A stretch of 64,000 bases of DNA from NCBI GenBank assembly GCA_039654915.1, contig CM077594.1, positions 33,949,001 to 34,013,000 on the forward strand. Direction: 5' to 3'. A program made the translations under genes and the position numbers. Positions 1 through 12,000 of the stretch are shown here, piece by piece. The stretch comes from Aquilaria yunnanensis. Lineage: Eukaryota > Streptophyta > Magnoliopsida > Malvales > Thymelaeaceae. Positions within the stretch are counted from its first letter, which is position 1, and each line of letters starts with the position of its first letter. A model generated the notes under the pieces. It had not been told where the DNA came from, made no database searches, and saw only the letters and a program-made list of their open reading frames with translations.

Positions 1-3000
1 AAACTTCACTCAATTTTTCAAACACAGTCAATTTTTAGTCAACGATAGGAAGATCCTGTCGTAGAGGTTCTAAGGAAATCTCCTTAACCTCCAATTTCAA
101 TGAATTTTTCAAATACAGTCAATTTTTCTTCAACGATAGGAGAGCTCCTATCGTAGAGGTTCTAAGGAAATCTCCTTCACCTGAAACACAATAAATTTTT
201 CTTCAATGATAGGAGTGTTCCTGTCGTAGAGGTTTTAAGGAAATCTCCTTAAACTCAAACTTCAATCAACTTTTCAAACAAAGTTGATTTTCTCGAACGA
301 TAGGAGAGCTCATGTCATAGAGGTTCTAAGGAAATCTCCTCAACCTCAAACTTCAATCAGTTTTTGAAACACAGTCAATTCTTCTCCAATGATAGGAGAC
401 TTCCTGTTGTCGAGGTTCTAAGGAAATCTCCTTAACCTCAAACTTTAATTCATTTTTTAAACACAGTTAATTTTCTCCAATGATAAGAGAGTTCCTATCG
501 TACAGGTTCTAAGGAAATCTTCTTAACCTCAAACTTCAATCAATTTTTCAAACACAATCAATTTTTCTCCAACGATAGGAAAGTTCCTGTCGTAGAGGTT
601 CTAAGGAAATTTCGTTAACTTCAAACTTCAATCAATTTCTCAAACACAGTCAATTTTCTCCAACGATAGGAGAGTTCCTGTCGTACAGGTTCTAAGGAAA
701 TCTCCTGAAGCTCAAACTTCGAACAATTTTACAAACACAGTCAATTTTTCTGCAACGATAGGAGAGTTCGTGTCGTAAAGGTTCTAAGGAAATCTCTTCA
801 ACCTCAAACTTCGATCAATTTTTCAAACACAGTCAATTTTTCTCCAAAGATAGGAGAGTTTTTGTAGTAGAGGTTATAAGGAAATCTCCTTAACCTCAAA
901 CGTCAATCAATTTTTCAAACACAGTCAATTTTCTCAAACGATAGGAGAGTTCCTGTCTTACAAGTTCTAAGGAAATCTCCTTAACCTCAAACTTTAATCA
1001 ATTTTTCAAACACGGTCAATTTTTCTGCAATGATTGGAGAGTTCCCGTCGTAGAGGTTAGAAGGAAATTTCCTCAACCTCAAACTTTAATCAATTTTTCA
1101 AACACAGTGAATTTTTCTCCAACGATAGAAGAGTTCCTGTCATAGAGGTTCTACAGAAATCTCCTTAACCTCAAGCTTCAAACAATTTTTCACACACGGT
1201 CAATTTTCTCCAATGATAGGAGAGTTCCTATCGTAGTGGTTATAAGGAAATCACCTTAACCTTAAACTTCACTCAATTTTTCAAACACAGTCAATTTTTC
1301 TCCAACGATAGGAGTGTTCCTGTTGTACAGGTTCTAAAGAAATCTCCTGAATCTCAAACTTTAATCAATTTTACAAAGGCAATCAATTTTTTGGAATTAA
1401 AGGAGAGTTCCTGTTGGAGAGGTTCTAACGAAATCTCCTTAACCTCAAACTTCAATCAATTTTTCTAACACAGTCAATTTTCTCTAACGGTAGGAAAGTT
1501 CCTGTCGTAGAGGTTCTAAGGAAATCTCCTTAACCACAAACTTCAATCAATTTTTCAAATACAGTCAATTTTTCTGCAACAATAGGACAGTTCCTGTCGT
1601 ACAGGTTCTAAAGAAATCTCCTTAATCTCAAACTTCAATAAATTTTTCAAACACAGTCAATTTTTCTGCAACGATAGAAAAGTTCCGGTCGTACAGGTTC
1701 TCAGGAAATCTCCTTAACTTCCAACTTCAATCAATTTTTCAAACAAAGTCAATTTTCTCCAACGATCGGAGAGTTCCTGTCGTACACGTTTCAAGGAAAT
1801 CTCCTTAACCTCAAACTTTAATCAATTTTTCAAACACAGTTAACTTTTCTTCAACGGTAATAGAGTTCCTGTCGTATAGGATATAAGAAAATATCCTTAA
1901 CCTCAAACTTCAATTAATTTTTCAAACACAGTCAATTTTCTCCAACGATAGGAGAGTTCCTGTCATGGGGGTTTGAAGGAAATCTTCTGAACCTCAAACT
2001 TCAATCAATTTTTCAAACACAGTAAATTTTTAATCAACGAAAGGAGAATTCCTGTCGAAGAGGTTCTAAGAAAATCTCCTTAACTTCAAACTTCAATCAA
2101 TTTTTCAAATACAGTCAATTTTTCTTCAACGATAGGAGAGTTCCTGTCGTCGAGGTTCTAAGGAAATCTCCTTAACCTCAAATTTTAATCAAATTTTCTT
2201 CAATAATAGGAGAGTTCCTATCTTAAAGGTTCTAAGGAAATCTCCTTAACCTCAAACCTCTATTAATTTTTCAAAGAAAGTCAATTTTCTCAAACGATAG
2301 GAGAGTTCCTGTCGTAGAGGTTCTTAGGAAATCTCCTTAACCTCAAACCTCAATTGATTTTTCAAACACAGTCAATTTTTCCTGTTGTAGAGGTTCTAAG
2401 GAAATCTCCTTAACCTCAAACTTCAATTAATTTTTCAAACAAAGTCCATTTTCTCGAATGATAGGAGAGTTCCTGTCGTAGAGGTTCTAAGGAAATCTCC
2501 TGAACCTCAAATCTCAATCAATTGTTCAAACACAGTCAATTTTCTCCAACGATACGAGAGTTCCTGTCATAGAGGTTCTAAGAATCTCTCCTTAACCTTA
2601 AACTTGAATCAATTTTTCAAACAAAGTTAATTTTCTCGAATGATAGAAGAGTTCCTGTCGTAGAGGTTCTAAGGAAATCTCCTTAACCTCAAACCCCAAT
2701 CAATTTTTCAAAAACTGTCAATTTTCCCTAACGATATTAGAGTGCCTGTCGTAGAGGTTTGAAGGAAATCTCCTTAACCTCAAACCTCAGTCAATTTTTC
2801 AAACACAGTCAATTTTCTCGAACGATATGAGAGTTCCTGTCGTACAGGTGCTAAGGAAATCTCCTTAACATTAAACTTCAATCAATTTTTCAAACACACT
2901 CAAATTTTTCTCCAACGATAGGAGTGTTCCTATCGTACATGTTCTAAGGAAATCTCCTTAACCTCAAACGTCAACAATTTTTTACACACAGTCAATTTTC

Positions 3001-3915
3001 TCCAACGATCGGAGAGTTCCTGCCATACAGGTTTCAAGGAAATCTCCTCAACCTCAAACTTCAATCAATTTTTCAAACACAGTTAACTTTTCTTCAACGG
3101 TAAGAGAGATCCTGTCGTAGAGGTTCTAAGGAAATCTCCTTAACCTCAAACTTCAATTAATTTCTCAAACAAAGTCAATTTTCTCGAACGATAGGAGAGT
3201 TCCTGTCGTAGAGGTTCTAAAGAAATCTCCTTAACCTCAAACTTCAATTGATTTTTCAAACACAGTCAATTTTTCCTGTCGTAGAGATTCTAAGGAAATC
3301 TCCGGAACCTCAAATCTCAATCAATTTTTCAAACACAGTCAATTTTCTCTAACGATACGAGAGTTCCTGTCATAGACGTTCTAATAATCTTTCCTTAACC
3401 TCAAACTTCAATTAATTTTTCAGACACAGTCAATTTTTCTTCAACGATATGACATTTCTTGTTGTAGAGGTTCTAAGTAAATCTCCTTAACCTCAAACTT
3501 CAATTAATTTTTCAAACAAAGTCAATTTTCTCGAACGATAGGAGAGTTCCTGTCGTAGAGGTTCTAAGCGAATCTCCTTAACCTCAAACGTCAATCAATT
3601 TTTTACACACAATTAATTTTTCTTCAACGATAGGAGAGTTGCTGTCGTAGAGGTTCTAAGAAAATCTCCTTAACCTCAAACTCAATCAATTTTTCTTTAA
3701 TGATAGGAGAGTTTCTGTCGTAGATGTTTTAAGGAAATCTCCTTAACCTCAAACTTCAACCAATTTTTGTTCAATGGTAGGAGAGATCCTATCGTACAGG
3801 TTCTAACGAAATCTCCTTAATCTCAAATTTCATTCAATTTTCCAAACACAGTAAATTTTTTCCAACGATAGGAGAGTTCCTGTTGTAGAGGTTCTAAGGA
3901 AATCTCCTGAACCTC
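1..3915. repeat. HOR-A copy 1 (3915 bp)
   Basis: First of three near-identical long higher-order units of roughly 43-45 monomers each. The marker AAACTTCACTCAATTTTTC followed by a TAGTCAACG variant begins at 1, 3916, 7831 and 11473. Within the unit, individual monomers differ strongly from each other, but each matches its equivalent in the next unit with few substitutions. This copy keeps the CGTCGAGG monomer near 2130 but lacks the short monomer that follows it in copy 3. The array presumably continues upstream of the window. Confidence 0.95.
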
Positions 3916-6900
3916 AAACTTCACTCAATTTTTCAAACACAGTCAATTTTTAGTCAACGATAGGAAGATCCTGTCGTAGAGGTTCTAAGGAAATCTCCTT
4001 AACCTCCAATTTCAATGAATTTTTCAAATACAGTCAATTTTTCTTCAACGATAGGAGAGCTCCTATCGTAGAGGTTCTAAGGAAATCTCCTTCACCTGAA
4101 ACACAATAAATTTTTCTTCAATGATAGGAGTGTTCCTGTCGTAGAGGTTTTAAGGAAATCTCCTTAAACTCAAACTTCAATCAACTTTTCAAACAAAGTT
4201 GATTTTCTCGAACGATAGGAGAGCTCATGTCATAGAGGTTCTAAGGAAATCTCCTCAACCTCAAACTTCAATCAGTTTTTGAAACACAGTCAATTCTTCT
4301 CCAATGATAGGAGACTTCCTGTTGTCGAGGTTCTAAGGAAATCTCCTTAACCTCAAACTTTAATTCATTTTTTCAACACAGTTAATTTTCTCCAATGATA
4401 AGAGAGTTCCTATCGTACAGGTTCTAAGGAAATCTTCTTAACCTCAAACTTCAATCAATTTTTCAAACACAATCAATTTTTCTCCAACGATAGGAAAGTT
4501 CCTGTCGTAGAGGTTCTAAGGAAATTTCGTTAACTTCAAACTTCAATCAATTTCTCAAACACAGTCAATTTTCTCCAACGATAGGAGAGTTCCTGTCGTA
4601 CAGGTTCTAAGGAAATCTCCTGAAGCTCAAACTTCGAACAATTTTACAAACACAGTCAATTTTTCTGCAACGATAGGAGAGTTCGTGTCGTAAAGGTTCT
4701 AAGGAAATCTCTTCAACCTCAAACTTCGATCAATTTTTCAAACACAGTCAATTTTTCTCCAAAGATAGGAGAGTTTTTGTAGTAGAGGTTATAAGGAAAT
4801 CTCCTTAACCTCAAACGTCAATCAATTTTTCAAACACAGTCAATTTTCTCAAACGATAGGAGAGTTCCTGTCTTACAAGTTCTAAGGAAATCTCCTTAAC
4901 CTCAAACTTTAATCAATTTTTCAAACACGGTCAATTTTTCTGCAATGATTGGAGAGTTCCCGTCGTAGAGGTTAGAAGGAAGTTTCCTCAACCTCAAACT
5001 TTAATCAATTTTTCAAACACAGTGAATTTTTCTCCAACGATAGAAGAGTTCCTGTCATAGAGGTTCTAAAGAAATCTCCTTAACCTCAAGCTTCAAACAA
5101 TTTTTCACACACGGTCAATTTTCTCCAATGATAGGAGAGTTCCTATCGTAGTGGTTATAAGGAAATCACCTTAACCTTAAACTTCACTCAATTTTTCAAA
5201 CACAGTCAATTTTTCTCCAACGATAGGAGTGTTCCTGTTGTACAGGTTCTAAAGAAATCTCCTGAATCTCAAACTTTAATCAATTTTACAAAGGCATTCA
5301 ATTTTTTGGAATTAAAGGAGAGTTCCTGTCGGAGAGGTTCTAACGAAATCTCCTTAACCTCAAACTTCAATCAATTTTTCTAACACAGTCAATTTTCTCT
5401 AACGGTAGGAAAGTTCCTGTCGTAGAGGTTCTAAGGAAATCTCCTTAACCACAAACTTCAATCAATTTTTCAAATACAGTCAATTTTTCTGCAACAATAG
5501 GACAGTTCCTGTCGTACAGGTTCTAAAGAAATCTCCTTAATCTCAAACTTCAATAAATTTTTCAAACACAGTCAATTTTTCTGCAACGATAGAAAAGTTC
5601 CGGTCGTACAGGTTCTCAGGAAATCTCCTTAACTTCCAACTTCAATCAATTTTTCAAACAAAGTCAATTTTCTCCAACGATCGGAGAGTTCCTGTCGTAC
5701 ACGTTTCAAGGAAATCTCCTTAACCTCAAACTTTAATCAATTTTTCAAACACAGTTAACTTTTCTTCAACGGTAATAGAGTTCCTGTCGTATAGGATATA
5801 AGAAAATATCCTTAACCTCAAACTTCAATTAATTTTTCAAACACAGTCAATTTTCTCCAACGATAGGAGAGTTCCTGTCATGGGGGTTTGAAGGAAATCT
5901 TCTGAACCTCAAACTTCAATCAATTTTTCAAACACAGTAAATTTTTAATCAACGAAAGGAGAATTCCTGTCGAAGAGGTTCTAAGAAAATCTCCTTAACC
6001 TCAAACTTCAATCAATTTTTCAAATACAGTCAATTTTTCTTCAATGATAGAAGAGTTCCTGTCGTAGAGGTTTTAAGGAAATCTCCTTAACCTCAAATTT
6101 TAATCAAATTTTCTTCAATAATAGGAGAGTTCCTATCTTAAAGGTTCTAAGGAAATCTCCTTAACCTCAAACCTCTATTAATTTTTCAAAGAAAGTCAAT
6201 TTTCTCAAACGATAGGAGAGTTCCTGTCGTAGAGGTTCTTAGGAAATCTCCTTAACCTCAAACTTCAATTGATTTTTCAAACACAGTCAATTTTTCCTGT
6301 TGTAGAGGTTCTAAGGAAATCTCCTTAACCTCAAACTTCAATTAATTTTTCAAACAAAGTCCATTTTCTCGAATGATAGGAGAGTTCCTGTCGTAGAGGT
6401 TCTAAGGAAATCTCCTGAACCTCAAATCTCAATCAATTGTTCAAACACAGTCAATTTTCTCCAACGATAGGAGAGTTCCTATCGTAGAGGTTCTAAGAAT
6501 CTCTCCTTAACCTTAAACTTGAATCAATTTTTCAAACAAAGTTAATTTTCTCAAATGATAGGAGAGTTCCTGTCGTAGAGGTTCTAAGGAAATCTCCTTA
6601 ACCTCAAACCCCAATCAATTTTTCAAAAACTGTCAATTTTCCCTAACGATATTAGAGTGCCTGTCGTAGAGGTTTGAAGGAAATCTCCTTAACCTCAAAC
6701 CTCAGTCAATTTTTCAAACACAGTCAATTTTCTCGAACGATATGAGAGTTCCTGTCATACAGGTGCTAAGGAAATCTCCTTAACATTCAACTTCAATCAA
6801 TTTTTCAAACACACTCAAATTTTTCTCCAACGATAGGAGTGTTCCTATCGTACATGTTCTAAGGAAATCTCCTTAACCTCAAACGTCAACAATTTTTTAC

Positions 6901-7830
6901 ACACAGTCAATTTTCTCCAACGATCGGAGAGTTCCTGCCATACAGGTTTCAAGGAAATCTCCTCAACCTCAAACTTCAATCAATTTTTCAAACACAGTTA
7001 ACTTTTCTTCAACGGTAAGAGAGTTCCTGTCGTAGAGGTTCTAAGGAAATCTCCTTAACCTCAAACTTCAATTAATTTCTCAAACAAAGTCAATTTTCTC
7101 GAACGATAGGAGAGTTCCTGTCGTAGAGGTTTTAAAGAAATCTCCTTAACCTCAAACTTCAATTGATTTTTCAAACACAGTCAATTTTTCCTGTCGTAGA
7201 GATTCTAAGGAAATCTCCGGAACCTCAAATCTCAATCAATTTTTCAAACACAGTCAATTTTCTCTAACGATAGGAGAGTTCCTGTCATAGAGGTTCTAAT
7301 AATCTCTCCTTAACCTCAAACTTCAATTGATTTTTCAGACACAGTCAATTTTTCTTCAAAGATATGACATTTCTTGTTGTAGAGGTTCTAAGTAAATCTC
7401 CTTTACCTCAAACTTCAATTAATTTTTCAAACAAAGTCAATTTTCTCGAACGATAGGAGAGTTCCTGTCGTAGAGGTTCTAAGCGAATCTCCTTAACCTC
7501 AAACGTCAATCAATTTTTTACACACAATTAATTTTTCTTCAACGATAGGAGAGTTGCTGTCGTAGAGGTTCTAAGAAAATCTCCTTAACCTCAAACTCAA
7601 TCAATTTTTCTTTAATGATAGGAGAGTTTCTATCGTAGATGTTTTAAGGAAATCTCCTTAACCTCAAACTTCAACCAATTTTTGTTCAATGGTAGGAGAG
7701 ATCCTGTCGTACAGGTTCTAACGAAATCTCCTTAATCTCAAACTTCATTCAATTTTCCAAGCACAGTAAATTTTTTCCAACGATAGGAGAGTTCCTGTTG
7801 TAGAGGTTCTAAGGAAATCTCCTGAACCTC
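3916..7830. repeat. HOR-A copy 2 (3915 bp)
   Basis: Matches copy 1 at a constant offset of 3915 at both ends. Near 6030-6090 it lacks the CGTCGAGG monomer kept by copy 1 and instead retains the CAATGATAGAAGAG, GGTTTTAAGG monomer. Both are present in copy 3. Equal length with copy 1 is therefore coincidental: each lost a different 73-bp unit. Confidence 0.95.
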
Positions 7831-10800
7831 AAACTTCACTCAATTTTTCAAACACAGTCAATTTTTAGTCAACGATAGGAAGATCCTGTCGTAGAGGTTC
7901 TAAGGAAATCTCCTTAACCTCCAATTTCAATGAATTTTTCAAATACAGTCAATTTTTCTTCAACGATAGGAGAGCTCCTATCGTAGAGGTTCTAAGGAAA
8001 TCTCCTTCACCTGAAACACAATAAATTTTTCTTCAATGATAGGAGTGTTCCTGTCGTAGAGGTTTTAAGGAAATCTCCTTAAACTCAAACTTCAATCAAC
8101 TTTTCAAACAAAGTTGATTTTCTCGAACGATAGGAGAGCTCATGTCATAGAGGTTCTAAGGAAATCTCCTCAACCTCAAACTTCAATCAGTTTTTGAAAC
8201 ACAGTCAATTCTTCTCCAACGATAGGAGACTTCCTGTTGTCGAGGTTCTAAGGAAATCTCTTTAACCTCAAACTTTAATTCATTTTTTAAACACAGTTAA
8301 TTTTCTCCAATGATAAGAGAGTTCCTATCCTACAGGTTCTAAGGAAATCTTCTTAACCTCAAACTTCAATCAATTTTTCAAACACAGTCAATTTTTCTCC
8401 AACGATAGGAAAGTTCCTGTCGTAGAGGTTCTAAGGAAATTTCCTTAACTTCAAACTTCAATCAATTTCTCAAACACAGTCAATTTTCTCCAACGATAGG
8501 AGAGTTCCTGTCGTACAGGTTCTAAGGAAATCTCCTGAAGCTCAAACTTCGAACAATTTTACAAACACAGTCAATTTTTCTGCAACGATAGGAGAGTTCG
8601 TGTCGTAAAGGTTCTAAGGAAATCTCTTCAACCTCAAACTTCGATCAATTTTTCAAACACAGTCAATTTTTCTCCAAAGATAGGAGAGTTTTTGTAGTAG
8701 AGGTTATAAGGAAATGTCCTTAACCTCAAACTTCAATCAATTTTTCAAACACAGTCAATTTTCTCAAACGATAGGAGAGTTCCTGTCTTACAAGTTCTAA
8801 GGAAATCTCCTTAACCTCAAACTTTAATCAATTTTTCAAACACGGTCAATTTTTCTGCAATGATGGGAGAGTTCTCGCCGTAGAGGTTAGAAGGAAATTT
8901 CCTCAACCTCAAACTTTAATCAATTTTTCAAACACAGTGAATTTTTCTCCAACGATAGAAGAGTTCCTGTCGTAGAGGTTCTAAAGAAATCTCCTTAACC
9001 TCAAGCTTCAAACAATTTTTCACACACGGTCAATTTTCTCCAATGATAGGAGAGTTCCTATCGTAGTGGTTATAAGGAAATCACCTTAACCTTAAACTTC
9101 ACTCAATTTTTCAAACACAGTCAATTTTTCTCCAACGATAGGAGTGTTCCTGTTGTACAGGTTCTAAAGAAATCTCCTGAATCTCAAACTTTAATCAATT
9201 ATACAAAGGCATTCAATTTTTTGGAATTAAAGGAGAGTTCCTGTCGGAGAGGTTCTAACGAAATCTCCTTAACCTCAAACTTCAATCAATTTTTCTAACA
9301 CAGTCAATTTTCTCTAACGGTAGGAAAGTTCCTGTCGTAGAGGTTCTAAGGAAATCTCCTTAACCACAAACTTCAATTAATTTTTCAAACACAGTCAATT
9401 TTCTCCAACGATAGGAGAGTTCCTGTCATGGGGGTTTGAATTCCTGTCATGGGGGTTTGAAGGAAATCTTCTGAACCTCAAACTTCAATTAATTTTTCAA
9501 ACACAGTAAATTTTTAATCAACGAAAGGAGAATTCCTGTCGAAGAGGTTCTAAGAAAATCTCCTTAACCTCAAACTTCAATCAATTTTTCAAATACAGTC
9601 AATTTTTCTTCAACGATAGGAGAGTTCCTGTCGTCGAGGTTCTAAGGAAATCTCCTTAACCTCAAACTCAATCAATTTTTCTTCAATGATAGAAGAGTTC
9701 CTGTCGTAGAGGTTTTAAGGAAATCTCCTTAACCTCAAATTTTAATCAAATTTTCTTCAATAATAGGAGAGTTCCTATCTTAAAGGTTCTAAGGAAATCT
9801 CCTTAACCTCAAACCTCTATTAATTTTTCAAAGAAAGTCAATTTTCTCAAACGATAGGAGAGTTCCTGTCGTAGAGGTTCTTAGGAAATCTCCTTAACCT
9901 CAAACTTCAATTGATTTTTCAAACACAGTCAATTTTTCCTGTTGTAGAGGTTCTAAGGAAATCTCCTTAACCTCAAACTTCAATTAATTTTTCAAACAAA
10001 GTCCATTTTCTCGAATGATAGGAGAGTTCCTGTCGTAAAGGTTCTAAGGATATCTCCTGAACCTCAAATCTCAATCAATTGTTCAAACACAGTCAATTTT
10101 CTCCAACGATAGGAGAGTTCCTGTCATAGAGGTTCTAAGAATCTCTCCTTAACCTTAAACTTGAATCAATTTTTCAAACAAAGTTAATTTTCTCGAATGA
10201 TAGGAGAGTTCCTGTCGTAGAGGTTCTAAGGAAATCTCCTTAACCTCAAACCCCAATCAATTTTTCAAAAACTGTCAATTTTCCCTAACGATATTAGAGT
10301 GCCTGTCGTAGAGGTTTGAAGGAAATCTTCTTAACCTCAAACCTCAGTCAATTTTTCAAACACAGTCAATTTTCTCGAACGATATGAGAGTTCCTGTCGT
10401 ACAGGTGCTAAGGAAATCTCCTTAACATTAAACTTCAATCAATTTTTCAAACACACTCAAATTTTTCTCCAACGATAGGAGTGTTCCTATCGTACATGTT
10501 ATAAGGAAATCTCCTTAACCTCAAACGTAAACAATTTTTTACACACAGTCAATTTTCTCCAACGATCGGAGAGTTCCTGCCATACAGGTTTCAAGGAAAT
10601 CTCCTCAACCTCAAACTTCAATCAATTTTTCAAACACAGTTAACTTTTCTTCAACGGTAAGAGAGTTCCTGTCATAGAGGTTCTAAGGAAATCTCCTTAA
10701 CCTCAAACTTCAATTAATTTCTCAAACAAAGACAATTTTCTCGAACGATAGGAGAGTTCCTGTCGTAGAGGTTCTAAAGAAATCTCCTTAACCTCAAACT

Positions 10801-11472
10801 TCAATTGATTTTTCAAACACAGTCAATTTTTCCTGTCGTAGAGATTCTAAGGAAATCTCCGGAACCTCAAATCTCAATCAATTTTTCAAACACAGTCAAT
10901 TTTCTCTAACGATACGAGAGTTCCTGTCATAGAGGTTCTAATAATCTCTCCTTAACCTCAAACTTCAATTGATTTTTCAGACACAGTCAATTTTTCTTCA
11001 AAGATATGACATTTCTTGTTGTAGAGGTTCTAAGTAAATCTCCTTAACCTCAAACTTCAATTAATTTTTCAAACAAAGTCAATTTTCTCGAACGATAGGA
11101 GAGTTCCTGTCGTAGAGGTTCTAAGCGAATCTCCTTAACCTCAAACGTCAATCAATTTTTTACACACAATTAATTTTTCTTCAACGATAGGAGAGTTGCT
11201 GTCGTAGAGGTTCTAAGAAAATCTCCTTAACCTCAAACTCAATCAATTTTTCTTTAATGATAGGAGAGTTTCTGTCGTAGATGTTTTAAGGAAATCTCCT
11301 TAACCTCAAACTTCAACCAATTTTTGTTCAATGGTAGGAGAGATCCTGTCGTACAGGTTCTAACGAAATCTCCTTAATCTCAAACTTCATTCAATTTTCC
11401 AAACACAGTAAATTTTTTCCAACGATAGGAGAGTTCCTGTTGTAGAGGTTCTAAGAAAATCTCCTGAACCTC
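7831..11472. repeat. HOR-A copy 3 (3642 bp, rearranged)
   Basis: Same unit with three length changes. It has lost 367 bp (four monomers) relative to copy 1: its junction near 9371-9377 joins the equivalents of 1541 and 1908. It has gained a 21-bp tandem duplication at 9420-9461. It retains an extra 73-bp monomer at about 9620-9700. The sum 3915-367+21+73 gives 3642, matching the marker spacing exactly. It appears to carry the ancestral arrangement at the 73-bp site. Confidence 0.93.
9420..9461 (+). repeat. 21-bp tandem duplication inside HOR-A copy 3
   Basis: TTCCTGTCATGGGGGTTTGA plus A occurs twice in a row (9420-9440 and 9441-9461). Copies 1 and 2 have it once (near 1950 and 5868). It lies about 45 bp after the 367-bp deletion junction, so the two changes may come from one repair event. 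Confidence 0.93.
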
Positions 11473-12000
11473 AAGCTTCACTCAATTTTTCAAACACAGT
11501 CAATTTTTAGTCAACGATAGGAAGATCCTGTCGTAGAGGTTCTAAGGAAATCTCCTTAACCTCAAATTTCAATGAATTTTTCAAATACAATCAATTTTTC
11601 TTCAACGATAGGAGAGCTCCTATCATAGAGGTTCTAAGGAAATCTCCTTAACCTCAAACACAATCAATTTTTCTTCACTGATAGGAGTGTTCCTATCATA
11701 GAGGTTCTAAGGAAATCTCCATAAACTCAAACTTCAATCAACTTTTCAAACAAAGTTAATTTTCTCGAACGATAGGAGAGCTCCTGTCGTAGAGGTTGTA
11801 AGGAAATATCCTCAACCTCAAACTTCAATCAGTTTTTGAAACACAGTCAATTTTTCTCCAACGATAGGAGAGTTCTTGTTGTAGAGATTCTAAGGAAATC
11901 TCTTTAACCTCAAACTTCAATTAATTTTTCAAACACAGTTAATTTTCTCCAACGATAAGAGAGTTCCTGTCGTACAGGTTCTAAGGAAATCTCTTTAACG
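11473..12000. repeat. HOR-A partial copy 4 (diverging edge)
   Basis: The HOR-A start marker recurs at 11473 (as AAGCTTCACTC). The following monomers keep the HOR-A order (TAGTCAACGATAGGAAGATC, then GAGCTCCTATC, then the short ACACAATC monomer, then CAGTTTTTGAAACACAG), but with visibly more substitutions than copies 1-3 show. Similarity fades after about 12000. This is the right edge of the homogenised block. Confidence 0.8.
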
